DNA of 64,000 nt from SZAS-103 sp043747745 (GTDB taxonomy: Bacteria > Pseudomonadota > Gammaproteobacteria > Xanthomonadales > Xanthomonadaceae), in NCBI GenBank assembly GCA_043747745.1, contig JAYTOP010000026.1, forward strand, positions 1-64,000. The letters are read 5' to 3'. The notes under the pieces are model-generated. The model was not told where the DNA came from and did no database searches. It worked only from the letters and a program-made list of their open reading frames with translations. Made by a program: the position numbers and the translations under genes. Below are positions 1-8,012 of the stretch, in pieces. Each line of letters begins with the position of its first letter. Within the stretch, counting starts at the first letter, position 1.

Positions 1-168
1 CCTGATTAGCCCCGAGACTCAGTCGTAGATTCGCTGCAAAGACAAGTTGCTGGTGGCTGTCGCGCATATCCTCGATACGCCTTCATGCCTATGTTCCAGA
101 AAGGGCTGCCATCCTTTGCCACTGCTGCCGAGGTGAGTAATCATGGCTGAGCTTCGGGGCTAATCAGG
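1..168. repeat. Imperfect inverted-repeat pair (1-24 / 145-168)
   Basis: Bases 1-24 and the reverse complement of 145-168 agree at 21 of 24 positions, and the outer 15 are identical (CCTGATTAGCCCCGA). The arms enclose about 120 bp with no convincing ORF. The left arm starts at the window edge, so its true end and any target-site duplication cannot be seen. It could be a small MITE-like element, the edge of a larger element, or a long hairpin. No transposase is adjacent; what follows is the XRE/methyltransferase patch. The rest of 1-225 shows nothing else recognisable. Confidence 0.6.
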
Positions 169-225
169 AAGTCCTGACCAGTGCCCAGAAGGATTTGGGC
201 TTCTTCGCAAACGCCTCATTGGGTT

Positions 226-468
226 TCAAGAGAGGCGCTCCATCAACGCGCTCGCGAAGTGGACAAGCGTCGTGTCCAAGGCCACGCATACGGCCATCAA
301 CTCGGCCACATCGAGCCTTCGCTCGCCGGACTCGTACTTGCTGACGTACGACTGCGGCTTGCCGAGTCGCGTAGCGACTTCAGCTTGCGTCAACCCATTG
401 TTGCTGCGAAGCTCCCTGAGCAACATGTATGCAGCAGCGTGGCGAGCTACCTCTGATAGTTCCTTCAT
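226..468 (-). CDS. XRE-family helix-turn-helix transcriptional regulator
   Basis: A DNA-binding regulator of 80 residues if it starts at the internal Met (MKELSEVARHAA), or 92 residues from the upstream ATG at 504. A single HTH_3 domain fills the centre (NGLTQAEVATRLGKPQSYVSKYESGERRLDV), with the recognition helix around SYVSKYE. It lies divergent to the adenine methyltransferase at 533, the layout of restriction-modification controller proteins and of phage repressors. The shorter start leaves a 64-bp divergent promoter containing the TATCC/GGATA inverted repeat; the longer start would place that repeat inside the gene. No partner nuclease is adjacent, so the target is unknown. Family assignment is secure; a controller role is inference. 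Confidence 0.85.
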   Translation of the reverse strand: MKELSEVARHAAAYMLLRELRSNNGLTQAEVATRLGKPQSYVSKYESGERRLDVAELMAVCVALDTTLVHFASALMERLS

Positions 469-496
469 GTGCAGAGGGTAGGCGGTGTTAACGACA

Positions 497-513
497 TATC
501 CCAAAATAGGATA
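497..513. promoter_or_regulatory. Candidate operator in the XRE/methyltransferase divergent promoter
   Basis: TATCC at 497-501 and GGATA at 509-513 form a 5-bp inverted repeat with a 7-bp AT-rich spacer, in the only AT-rich stretch between the two divergent genes. A dimeric XRE regulator would be expected to bind such a site and control both genes. The short arms make this a tentative call. Confidence 0.3.
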
Positions 514-532
514 AGATGCCTCGGCATCAGCT

Positions 533-1432
533 GTGGTGAACCTAGTGAACCATCCCGATCTTTTCGACCAATCCGCTTTCTACAGTGTCACGCCGTTCTC
601 GGCGCAACTGCTCAAATGGATCGGCAACAAACAGCGGTTTGCGCACGAAATCATTCGCGCTTTCCCATCCAGCTTTGATCGCTACCACGAACCTTTTTTG
701 GGAAGCGGAGCTGTGATCGGCACACTGGCACCAACGCACGGTTACGGCAGCGACGTGTTCAAGCCGCTGATCGAGATCTGGCAAACATTGCACAGCAATC
801 CCGAACGGTTGGTCGATTGGTATCGCGAGCGCTACGAGCTCGTTGAGACGCTCGGCAAAGACCGTGCGTACGAGACAGTACGAAACTCCTACAACCTGCA
901 TTCCAATGGCGCTGATCTTTTGTTCCTGTCGCGCGCGTGTTACGGCGGCGTGGTTCGTTTCCGCAAGACTGATGGACACATGTCCACCCCGTGCGGCATA
1001 CATGCCCCGATATCGCCACAATCCTTCAAACGACGCGCGGATGAGTGGCATCGGCGCACACGTGGCGTCCAGTTCCGGAACTTGGACTATCGTGAAGCGA
1101 TGCGAGAGGCCAAGCGTGACGATTTGGTGTACTGCGATCCACCGTATTCGAACAGCCAGACGATCCTTTACGGTGCTCAGGCATTTTCGCTGACTGATCT
1201 TTTTGAAGAGATCGAACGCTGCAAGGCTCGGGGTGTATTTGTTGCACTGAGCATCGATGGCTCAAAGAAGTCAGGCACCCAACACGTTGAAATCACGCCT
1301 CCCATCGATCTGTTCGCTAACGAGTATTTCGTCAACTGCGGTCGTTCGATGTTGCGGCGTTTCCAGATGGGCGGTCAGACGCTCGAAGGCGAGGTCGTTG
1401 CGGATCGATTGCTCACGACGTATCAGATGTAA
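533..1432 (+). CDS. DNA adenine methyltransferase, D12 class (Dam family)
   Basis: Transfers a methyl group from S-adenosylmethionine to N6 of adenine in a specific DNA sequence. 299 residues, normal for the family. The SAM-binding motif lies near residues 55-62 (FLGSGAV, of the FxGxG type) after the typical LLKWIGNKQR start. The catalytic motif DPPY is near residue 201 in DLVYCDPPYSNSQ. The start is GTG, with in-frame GTG codons just downstream at 536 and 548 and no clear ribosome-binding site, so the first few residues are uncertain. No cognate endonuclease follows; instead the next 306 bp, in the same frame after the stop, encode the C-terminus of a different restriction enzyme. It is probably an orphan or phage-derived methylase with the XRE gene as regulator. 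Confidence 0.92.
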   Translation: MVNLVNHPDLFDQSAFYSVTPFSAQLLKWIGNKQRFAHEIIRAFPSSFDRYHEPFLGSGAVIGTLAPTHGYGSDVFKPLIEIWQTLHSNPERLVDWYRERYELVETLGKDRAYETVRNSYNLHSNGADLLFLSRACYGGVVRFRKTDGHMSTPCGIHAPISPQSFKRRADEWHRRTRGVQFRNLDYREAMREAKRDDLVYCDPPYSNSQTILYGAQAFSLTDLFEEIERCKARGVFVALSIDGSKKSGTQHVEITPPIDLFANEYFVNCGRSMLRRFQMGGQTLEGEVVADRLLTTYQM

Positions 1433-1738
1433 ACAGCACATTCAGGATTCCTGAAAGCCGATAAGGATGCCGGCCGCATCGTGCTCGATTCCGAAACCAC
1501 GTTGTCCGGCATTCCATCCGAAGCCTGGGGCTACAAGCTCGGCAACCGCTCCGCGCTGGAATGGATCCTCGACCAGCACAAGGAAAAGAAGCCCAAAGAC
1601 CCGACCATCCGCGCGAAGTTCGACACCTACCGCTTCGCCGACCACAAGGACAAGGTCATCGACCTCATCGCCCGCGTGACGCGTGTGAGTGTGGAGACGC
1701 AGTCCATCGTGGAGGCAATGCGCAGCCTGCCGCGCTGA
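1433..1738 (+). pseudogene. C-terminal fragment of a type ISP-like restriction-modification enzyme
   Basis: Directly after the methylase stop, in the same frame, about 101 residues read through FLKADKDAGRIVLDSETTL and then EAWGYKLGNRSALEWILDQ, KKPKDPTIRAKFDTYRFADH and KVIDLIARVTRVSVETQSIV. This is the characteristic C-terminus of the giant (about 1600-residue) single-chain type ISP restriction/methylase/helicase proteins, recalled from family knowledge. The remaining roughly 1500 residues are absent. The only start inside is a GTG at 1481, so this is a stub left by deletion or replacement of the gene, probably when the XRE/methylase pair arrived. It is not expected to be functional. Confidence 0.75.
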
Positions 1739-1761
1739 GGCGAAGACCGAAGACCGAGAGA

Positions 1762-2349
1762 TCAAATCGACTGCGTACCCTTGCAACGCGGATACATGAT
1801 GCAGCTCCAGTAAAGCTGGCCGATCTGCGGATTGAAGCGTTTGAACATCGCTGCGTGGCAACGCGGACAGGTCGGAGCCATCGCGTTTTTATCGGGAACC
1901 GGCGTCGGTTCCACGCCGCTGGTCGGCGCGGAAACTTGTACGCCGCGCACGAGTTCGAGCAGGCCTTCGCCATCGATCAATTGGATTGCCTTGCCTTCGG
2001 CGAACTGCCCAGCCTCAACCGTGAACGCGCCCGCGCAGACGATCTTGAGTGCATCGGCCTTGCGATGCGCGACCAGACCCCACAACTCGCGAACCGTCGC
2101 GACGCCGAACTGTCGCGCCTGCCATTGCTTGCACTGCACGAGTTCGGTGCGGCCGTCCTTGCGCAGGATCAAGTCGATATCGCCTTCCAGGCCGCCCTTG
2201 CCGGTTTCCTCGACAAGGTAGCCGCGTTGCCGAAAAGACTCGCCAACCAGCGCTTCGAATTCGCACCAGGACATTGCGCCGAGGCGATCGAGTCCAAGCT
2301 GGGTTTCGAGCGGCTGTTTGCGCTTCCGGCTGTTGAGCAACCAAACCAT
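1762..2349 (-). CDS. Mrr-like restriction endonuclease with C-terminal topoisomerase-type zinc ribbon
   Basis: 195 residues. An Mrr_cat nuclease domain spans about residues 25-130, opening with MSWCEFEALVGESFRQRGY and carrying the catalytic pattern GDIDLILRKDG...ELVQCKQW (D, then QxK). A zinc ribbon of the C4 topoisomerase type follows near 160-195, with CPRCHAAMF and WSCIMYPRCKG supplying four cysteines. Such proteins are thought to cut modified or foreign DNA. Many relatives carry one or two N-terminal membrane helices; here the frame is closed by a stop about 40 bp upstream of the ATG, so those helices are absent or lost. It is convergent with the type ISP stub, which makes the 0.2-2.4 kb block a small cluster of DNA-modification genes. 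Confidence 0.82.
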   Translation of the reverse strand: MVWLLNSRKRKQPLETQLGLDRLGAMSWCEFEALVGESFRQRGYLVEETGKGGLEGDIDLILRKDGRTELVQCKQWQARQFGVATVRELWGLVAHRKADALKIVCAGAFTVEAGQFAEGKAIQLIDGEGLLELVRGVQVSAPTSGVEPTPVPDKNAMAPTCPRCHAAMFKRFNPQIGQLYWSCIMYPRCKGTQSI

Positions 2350-2417
2350 CGGATTTCCCCATGCCCGCGTGGCGGGGATAATGCCGAATCAGCCGTCGAT
2401 CAAGCGACCGGCGCGCT

Positions 2418-3014
2418 TCAGGACATTCCGTTGCGTGCGCTTTTCGACACGTACCGCGTGCCCAGCACAATGTCCCACAGCGGCGATGTCACCCCGAAGT
2501 TCTTGTCGGGATGGTGGTGGTGGATGTGGTGATTGGCGGCCCAGCGCTTGATCAGCGGCTGGCGGAAGCGCCGGATGTGCATGGCGAAATGGCTGAGCCC
2601 GTAAACGGCGTAGCCGCAGCCCATCGCGCCCGCCATCAGGAAGGCGTAGCTGGCTGGCATTGCAAGCCAGAAGACTCCAGCCAGCCCCAGCAGGATCAGC
2701 GGCGGCAGGAAGAACGGCAGGGTGTCGTCGCCTAGAGGATCCTTGTGGTGCTTCGAGTGGCCTTGTTCCATGACCTGCAAGGAGCGCGATCCATGGAACA
2801 GCCAGCGATGGAAGCAGTACTCGACGAGGCTGAACAACAGCAGACCCGCCGCGACGGTGAGAACCGCAGGGGCGAGCTGGAGATCCTTGTGGCGCAGTCC
2901 TTCGTACGTCAGCAGTAGCCCGACCGAGACGTCCACAACCAATCCAGCCCGGTTGTTGGCCTTGGTGGCGGACATGCGCGCAATGGGTCTCAAAGCCGCA
3001 TCGAACAATCTCAT
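2418..3014 (-). CDS. Sterol desaturase / fatty acid hydroxylase family membrane protein
   Basis: A di-iron integral membrane oxygenase of 198 residues from the Met at 3014; an upstream in-frame Met would add 31 residues that look non-conserved. Histidine clusters expected to hold the iron pair are FHRWLFHGS, GHSKHH and NHHIHHHHPDKNFG, and the C-terminal signature is NFGVTSPLWDIVLGT. Three to four hydrophobic segments are visible (VLTVAAGLLLFSLVEY, LPPLILLGLAGVFWLA, YAFLMAGAMGCGYAVYGL). The substrate cannot be told; relatives hydroxylate fatty acids, sterols or carotenoids. It stands alone, divergent to the hydrolase at 3287. Confidence 0.9.
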   Translation of the reverse strand: MRLFDAALRPIARMSATKANNRAGLVVDVSVGLLLTYEGLRHKDLQLAPAVLTVAAGLLLFSLVEYCFHRWLFHGSRSLQVMEQGHSKHHKDPLGDDTLPFFLPPLILLGLAGVFWLAMPASYAFLMAGAMGCGYAVYGLSHFAMHIRRFRQPLIKRWAANHHIHHHHPDKNFGVTSPLWDIVLGTRYVSKSARNGMS

Positions 3015-3286
3015 GGACGATCGCCTGCTTGCGGTACGTTTCCGTGGGGCAACCGGGTGGGCTTTATGGTTGGCTTCATGGCTGGGTTCCTGCATCCATT
3101 GGGGCAATCATACGCAGCATGGCGTTAAACCGCGCCCATCCGCATGGGCCAAAAGGACCGGATGCCTGCCAGTCAGCGCTCGGCAGGCCGCTTTCGTCGC
3201 ACCTGCCCCGCCGCGAGAACGCGATGCAGGGTGTGATAATTTGCGCCGTCGCTCGAATCAACAGGTTCAGGAATGGAGTTTTCTCG

Positions 3287-5536
3287 ATGATCCGGATGCT
3301 GTGCCTGATGCTGCTGTGCCTGTTCGCAGGGCCGCCCGCAATTGCGCAGGAACTTGCCTTTCCCGGCGCTGTTGTCGGCAACCAGGCGGCGCTGGACACG
3401 GCGCTGCAGGGTCTCGCCCAGCGCACGCTCGCGGTGTACGCGGAGCCCGATCGCGACAAGTCTCTCGACGTGTCGTTCCGGTTGCAGATCGCGGCTGGCC
3501 GCTATGCGGATGCGCGTGCGTCGCTGGCTGCGTTGCGCGCGCTGCGCTTGAAAACCGACCCGTCGCGTGTGCTCGGCAACATCCGCTACGAGATGTACGC
3601 CGATGCGAAACTGCGCGAAGCCGCCGCGCACATGTTGTTCGCGGATGCGTTCCGCGCAGCGTTCAACGATCGCATGGCGCAGCTCGACGATGGAACTGCG
3701 TACGACGTGTTGTATTCACTGGGCACGGCGCCGCATTGGCTACAGGACGACCTGCGCGCCGCGCTGCAATCGCATGCGGCGGCGAACACGCTGAGCGTGG
3801 CCGACGCGACCGACATCCTGCGCAAGGACGCAGCGGCACGGATGTATCGCGAGGTCGGCCCGCTGGTCGATACGCTGACCCAACAGGACGACGCGCGGCG
3901 CTACGACGTGCGCCAGGATGTGCCAATCAAGACCGCTGACGGCGCGACGGTGATGGCGACCGTGGTGCGGCCGCGTTCGGCGACGCGCAAACTGCCCACG
4001 CTGCTCGAATTCAGCATCTACGCCAATCCCGGCAACGCGCTGGCGGAAACGAAGCTCAGCGCCGCGCATGGTTACGTTGGGGTGTTCGCCTACAGCCGCG
4101 GCAAGGGCCATAGCCCGGACCAGCCGGTCGCGTTCGAGCACGACGGCAGCGACGCCGATGCGGTCATCGACTGGATCGTGAAACAGGACTGGAGCGATGG
4201 CCGCGTCGGCATGTACGGCGGCAGCTACGACGGATTCGCGCAGTGGGCCGCGGCCAAGCATCTTCCACCGGCGCTGAAGGCGATGATGCCGTCGGTGACT
4301 GCGGCGCCGGGCATCGACGTGCCGATGGAAGGCGGTGTCTTCGCCAGCTTTTTCTATCGCTGGCCGTTGTACACGACCAGCGGACCGGGGATGGACGACG
4401 AGCACTACAACGACACTGCGCACTGGGACGCGCTCTACAAGTCCTGGTACCGCAGCGGCAAGGCCTATCGCGCATTGCCGGACATCGACGGCAAGCCGAA
4501 TCCGTCCTACCTGCGCTGGCTCCAGCACCCGTCCTACGATGCTTACTGGCAGGCGATGATTCCGTATCGCGACGAATTCGCGACGATCGACATCCCGGTG
4601 CTCACCACGACCGGCTATTACGATCCCGGACAGATCGGCGCGCTGTACTACTTCAACGAGCATCGCAGCTACAACCCGCACGCGAACCACTATCTGCTGA
4701 TCGGCCCGTACGACCAAATCGGCGCGCAACGGGGATCGGCGAACGTGCTGGCTGGCTATGCGATCGATCCAGTCGCGCGCATCGACATCATGGCGCTGCG
4801 CTACCAGTGGTTCGACCATGTGTTCAGGGGTGCGCCGCTGCCTGCATTGCTGAAGGACCGGGTGAACTACGAAGTGATGGGCGCGAATGTGTGGAAGCAC
4901 GCGCCATCGCTGGATGCGATGGGCACGCCATCACGGTTCTTCCTCAGCGCCGTGCGCGATGGCGATGCGTATCGACTCACCGAGCAGCCATTGGGGCAGG
5001 ACGCATTCGTCGCGCAGGTCGTCGATTTCGCGGACCGCAAGGACGTCGATGCGACGGCATCGGGTTTGATCATCGACAAGACAGTGGACGACCGCAACGC
5101 GGTCGTGTTCAAGAGTGAACCGATGGAACAGCCGACCGAGGTCAGCGGACTGTTCTCAGGGCAGCTCGACCTGCTCGTCAACAAGCAGGACTTCGACCTC
5201 AACATCGCACTCTACGAACAGATGCCCGACGGCAACTACTTCCAGCTGTCGATGTTCATGGCACGCGCCAGCTACATCAAGGATCGCACCCAGCGCCAGT
5301 TGCTGTGGCCGGAAAGGCGACAGCAACTCGGCTTCCGCAGCGGCCGCCTCACCAGCCGCCAGTTGCAGAAAGGAAGCCGCCTGGTCGTGGTGGTGAGTGT
5401 GCCGAAACAACCCGACCTTCAGATCAACTACGGCACCGGCAAGGACGTCAGCGACGAAACGATCGCCAACGCGAAACAGCCGCTGCGCCTGCGCTGGTAC
5501 GACAACAGCTACATCGACGTGCCTATGACGCGATAG
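3287..5536 (+). CDS. CocE/NonD family secreted hydrolase (X-Pro dipeptidyl-peptidase-like)
   Basis: A secreted serine hydrolase of 749 residues. The start at 3287 follows a GGAATGGAG ribosome-binding site and gives a signal peptide MIRMLCLMLLCLFAGPPAIA ending at AQ. An all-helical region of about 200 residues precedes the alpha/beta-hydrolase fold, whose nucleophile elbow is GGSYDG in GRVGMYGGSYDGFAQWA (Ser near residue 312). A beta-rich PepX_C-like jelly roll makes up the last 200 residues or so. Family members cleave Xaa-Pro dipeptides, cocaine or cephalosporin esters; the substrate is not predictable here. The last 14 bp overlap the convergent DJ-1 gene. The stop is TAG. Confidence 0.9.
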   Translation: MIRMLCLMLLCLFAGPPAIAQELAFPGAVVGNQAALDTALQGLAQRTLAVYAEPDRDKSLDVSFRLQIAAGRYADARASLAALRALRLKTDPSRVLGNIRYEMYADAKLREAAAHMLFADAFRAAFNDRMAQLDDGTAYDVLYSLGTAPHWLQDDLRAALQSHAAANTLSVADATDILRKDAAARMYREVGPLVDTLTQQDDARRYDVRQDVPIKTADGATVMATVVRPRSATRKLPTLLEFSIYANPGNALAETKLSAAHGYVGVFAYSRGKGHSPDQPVAFEHDGSDADAVIDWIVKQDWSDGRVGMYGGSYDGFAQWAAAKHLPPALKAMMPSVTAAPGIDVPMEGGVFASFFYRWPLYTTSGPGMDDEHYNDTAHWDALYKSWYRSGKAYRALPDIDGKPNPSYLRWLQHPSYDAYWQAMIPYRDEFATIDIPVLTTTGYYDPGQIGALYYFNEHRSYNPHANHYLLIGPYDQIGAQRGSANVLAGYAIDPVARIDIMALRYQWFDHVFRGAPLPALLKDRVNYEVMGANVWKHAPSLDAMGTPSRFFLSAVRDGDAYRLTEQPLGQDAFVAQVVDFADRKDVDATASGLIIDKTVDDRNAVVFKSEPMEQPTEVSGLFSGQLDLLVNKQDFDLNIALYEQMPDGNYFQLSMFMARASYIKDRTQRQLLWPERRQQLGFRSGRLTSRQLQKGSRLVVVVSVPKQPDLQINYGTGKDVSDETIANAKQPLRLRWYDNSYIDVPMTR

Positions 5537-6248
5537 TTGCGGACGGGCTTGCGGACGGACTTGCGGCCTGCGCATGCAGCATGTCGACCACCATCTGCGC
5601 CGCGATCCCGGATGACGCCGGGTTCTGGCCGGTGATCAGGTTGCGGTCCGCAAGCGCGTAAGGCTGCCAGTCATCCTTCTTCGAATACTCGCCGCCATTC
5701 TCCTTGAGCATGTCCTCGACCAGGAACGGCACCACATCGGTCAGGCCGACCGCAGCTTCCTCGGTATTGGTAAAGCCCGTTACGGTCTTGCCGCGCACCA
5801 GCGGAAACCCGTGCGGACCGCGCGCATGCCGGAACACGCCCGGCGCGTGGCAGACCGCAGCGACCGGCTTGCCTGCCGCGTACGTTTTCTCGATCAAGTG
5901 GATCGAATCGCGGTCCTCCGACAGATCCCACAACGGACCATGTCCACCGGGATAGAACACCGCATCGAATTCCTCATCGACCACGTCGGCGAGCTTGCGC
6001 GTGCTGGCGAGTGCAGCGACGGTAGCGGCATCGGAGCGGAAGCGCATGGTCGCCGATGTCTGCGCATCGGGCGCGTCGCTCTTGGGATCGAGTGGCGGCT
6101 GCCCGCCTTTCGGCGAAGCCAGCACGATCTGTGCGCCTGCGTCCTTGAACGCGTAGTAAGGCGCGGCGAACTCCTCGAGCCAGAAGCCTGTCGACTTGCC
6201 GGTGTTGCCGAGTTGGTCGTGCGAGGTCAGCACCATCAGGATGTTCAT
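5523..6248 (-). CDS. DJ-1/PfpI superfamily protein (type 1 glutamine amidotransferase domain)
   Basis: 241 residues from MNILMVLTSHDQ, preceded by AAGGA at good spacing. The fold is of the HchA/Hsp31-like type. It has the acidic elbow FYPGGHGPLWDL and the nucleophile cysteine in AAVCHAPGVF (near residue 130), with TGQNPASSG near the C-terminus. Proteins of this class act as glyoxalase III, deglycase or chaperone, or in stress protection; the HchA-like cap (EEFAAPYYAFKDAG) favours the glyoxalase/Hsp31 branch. The tail is a Ser/Ala/Pro-rich repeat (AASPSASPSATIAS). Confidence 0.9.
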   Translation of the reverse strand: MNILMVLTSHDQLGNTGKSTGFWLEEFAAPYYAFKDAGAQIVLASPKGGQPPLDPKSDAPDAQTSATMRFRSDAATVAALASTRKLADVVDEEFDAVFYPGGHGPLWDLSEDRDSIHLIEKTYAAGKPVAAVCHAPGVFRHARGPHGFPLVRGKTVTGFTNTEEAAVGLTDVVPFLVEDMLKENGGEYSKKDDWQPYALADRNLITGQNPASSGIAAQMVVDMLHAQAASPSASPSATIAS

Positions 6249-6443
6249 CGTCGATTCCTTTCGTTGGGACGACGACAGTAGCAACCGGAATGCTATGCGG
6301 ACGTTACGCGTGGCGTGCTCGCATGGAATTTCGCTGAGCAGGAGGCATCCAAACTGAACGATATGAGGGACATGTTCATCCAGATCTTCGTTTGTGCAAG
6401 CCTGGACGCAAATTCGTCATGCCGCTGACATAGTCTGCTCGCC

Positions 6444-7625
6444 ATGAATCTATTGATGCTGTCCGATGTGTACTTCCCGCGCGTCAATGGCGTCTCGACC
6501 TCGATCCGCACATTTGCCGAATCGTTGTCGCAGATGGGCCATCAGGTCACCCTCGTCGCGCCAGATTACGGCGATGCCAGTGGCCAGGACGCGTTCGGCG
6601 GAAACGGCGCCTACGAGATCATCCGCTTGCCATCGCGCAGGATTTTCTTCGACCCAGAGGATCGCCTGATCCGTGCATCCGCGCTGCGTTCCGTGTTGCC
6701 GCAACTGGCGCAGCGGCACTGGGACGTGATCCACATCCACACGCCGTTCCGCGCGCACCAATTGGGCGTGCGCCTGGCGAAGCTGGGCGGCCGCCCGACG
6801 GTCGAGACCTACCACACGTATTTCGAGCAATACATCGCCCACTATCTTCCGTGGGCGCCGAAATCGCTGCTGCGGATGTTCGCGCGGCGCGCCTCGCGCA
6901 AGTTGTGCCACGACGTCGATCACATGATCGTGCCGTCCCAGCAGATGGTCGACGTACTGGATGGTTACGGCATCAACACGCCGCGCACCGTGCTGCCAAC
7001 CGGCATCGACCTGCGTGAGTTTGCTGGTGGCTCGGGGGCGGCATTCCGCCAACAGCATGGCATCGCCGCCGACCGCCTCACGCTGGTCACCGTCGGCCGC
7101 CTCGCAATGGAGAAGAACATCGGCTTCCTGCTGCAGGTTGTGCAGCGGCTGATTGCGGAGCTGCCCACACTATTGTTGATCATCGCAGGCGAAGGCCCGG
7201 ATGCTGCGCGTCTGAAGAAGCTCAGCGTCAGCCTCGGTGTGCAGGACAACGTGTATTTCGTCGGCAATCTCGACCGCCGCACGACATTGCTCGATTGCTA
7301 CCGCGCCGGCGACATCTTCGTGTTCGCCTCGCCCACCGAAACCCAGGGTCTGGTACTGATCGAGGCGATGGCGCTGGGCGTGCCGATCGTCTCGACCGCT
7401 GTGATGGGTACCGCCACCGTCCTGCGCGATGCGCATTGCGCGCGCATCAGCACCGAGGATGTGGACGTCTTCGCAGCGCATGTCGCGCAACTGCTGCGCT
7501 CACCGGCCGAGCGCGCCACGCTTGCCAGCGCCGGGCCGCTGGATGCACGGGCATGGAGCACGAACGTCCTGATGGCGCAGGTGGTGGCGTTGTATGTCCG
7601 GTTGGCGGAAGGGACTGCGGCATAG
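6444..7625 (+). CDS. Glycosyltransferase family 4 (GT-B), alpha-mannosyltransferase-like
   Basis: Transfers a sugar from a nucleotide donor to a lipid or glycan acceptor on the cytoplasmic side of the inner membrane. 393 residues. The N-terminal acceptor domain opens MNLLMLSDVYFPRVNGVS, with the glycine-rich start typical of GDP-mannose-dependent GT4 enzymes. The C-terminal GT1 domain has GRLAMEKN, AGEGPDAARLK and the E(x7)E donor-site motif ETQGLVLIEAMALGVPIVST. No other envelope genes are adjacent, so the acceptor is unknown. The stop codon is TAG. Confidence 0.88.
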   Translation: MNLLMLSDVYFPRVNGVSTSIRTFAESLSQMGHQVTLVAPDYGDASGQDAFGGNGAYEIIRLPSRRIFFDPEDRLIRASALRSVLPQLAQRHWDVIHIHTPFRAHQLGVRLAKLGGRPTVETYHTYFEQYIAHYLPWAPKSLLRMFARRASRKLCHDVDHMIVPSQQMVDVLDGYGINTPRTVLPTGIDLREFAGGSGAAFRQQHGIAADRLTLVTVGRLAMEKNIGFLLQVVQRLIAELPTLLLIIAGEGPDAARLKKLSVSLGVQDNVYFVGNLDRRTTLLDCYRAGDIFVFASPTETQGLVLIEAMALGVPIVSTAVMGTATVLRDAHCARISTEDVDVFAAHVAQLLRSPAERATLASAGPLDARAWSTNVLMAQVVALYVRLAEGTAA

Positions 7626-7757
7626 AACGTTGATGAACGATCGCATGCCAGGCGTCTCCAGATCAGCATCGATTTGCGCGGCGAGCTGCCGCGCGAGGGT
7701 TCTGGATGCGGCTGGCTACGGTAAGACAGCAAGATGGGGAAGAACTGCTTCGCGTAA

Positions 7758-7880
7758 ATGAGCAAGCCAACGCATGGAGATGTGAACCATGGCCAAATTG
7801 CAGATATTAAGTTCGCATTCGTGGCGGACGGTTTCGAGTCGAAAGACGAGGCGCTGAACTGGTTGCGCGAGCTGGATTGA
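7758..7880 (+). CDS. Small hypothetical ORF (40 residues)
   Basis: An ORF of 40 residues from ATG at 7758 (MSKPTHGDVNHGQIADIKFA), ending in ESKDEALNWLRELD. The acidic amphipathic end looks protein-like, but there is no clear ribosome-binding site and I do not recognise a family. It could be the surviving tail of a larger deleted gene. The rest of the 386-bp gap 7626-8012 shows nothing further. Confidence 0.25.
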   Translation: MSKPTHGDVNHGQIADIKFAFVADGFESKDEALNWLRELD

Positions 7881-8012
7881 CCGCATTGATCCGGAGTGGA
7901 CTCTTCGGCCACACGGCATCCCGTCTCCAATTGTGCGTGCCTCGAGCGGTCCGTGCGTCTCACGCGGTGATTCGCAACACGAGCAGACTTGGCCATCGCG
8001 CCCTGCGCCCCC

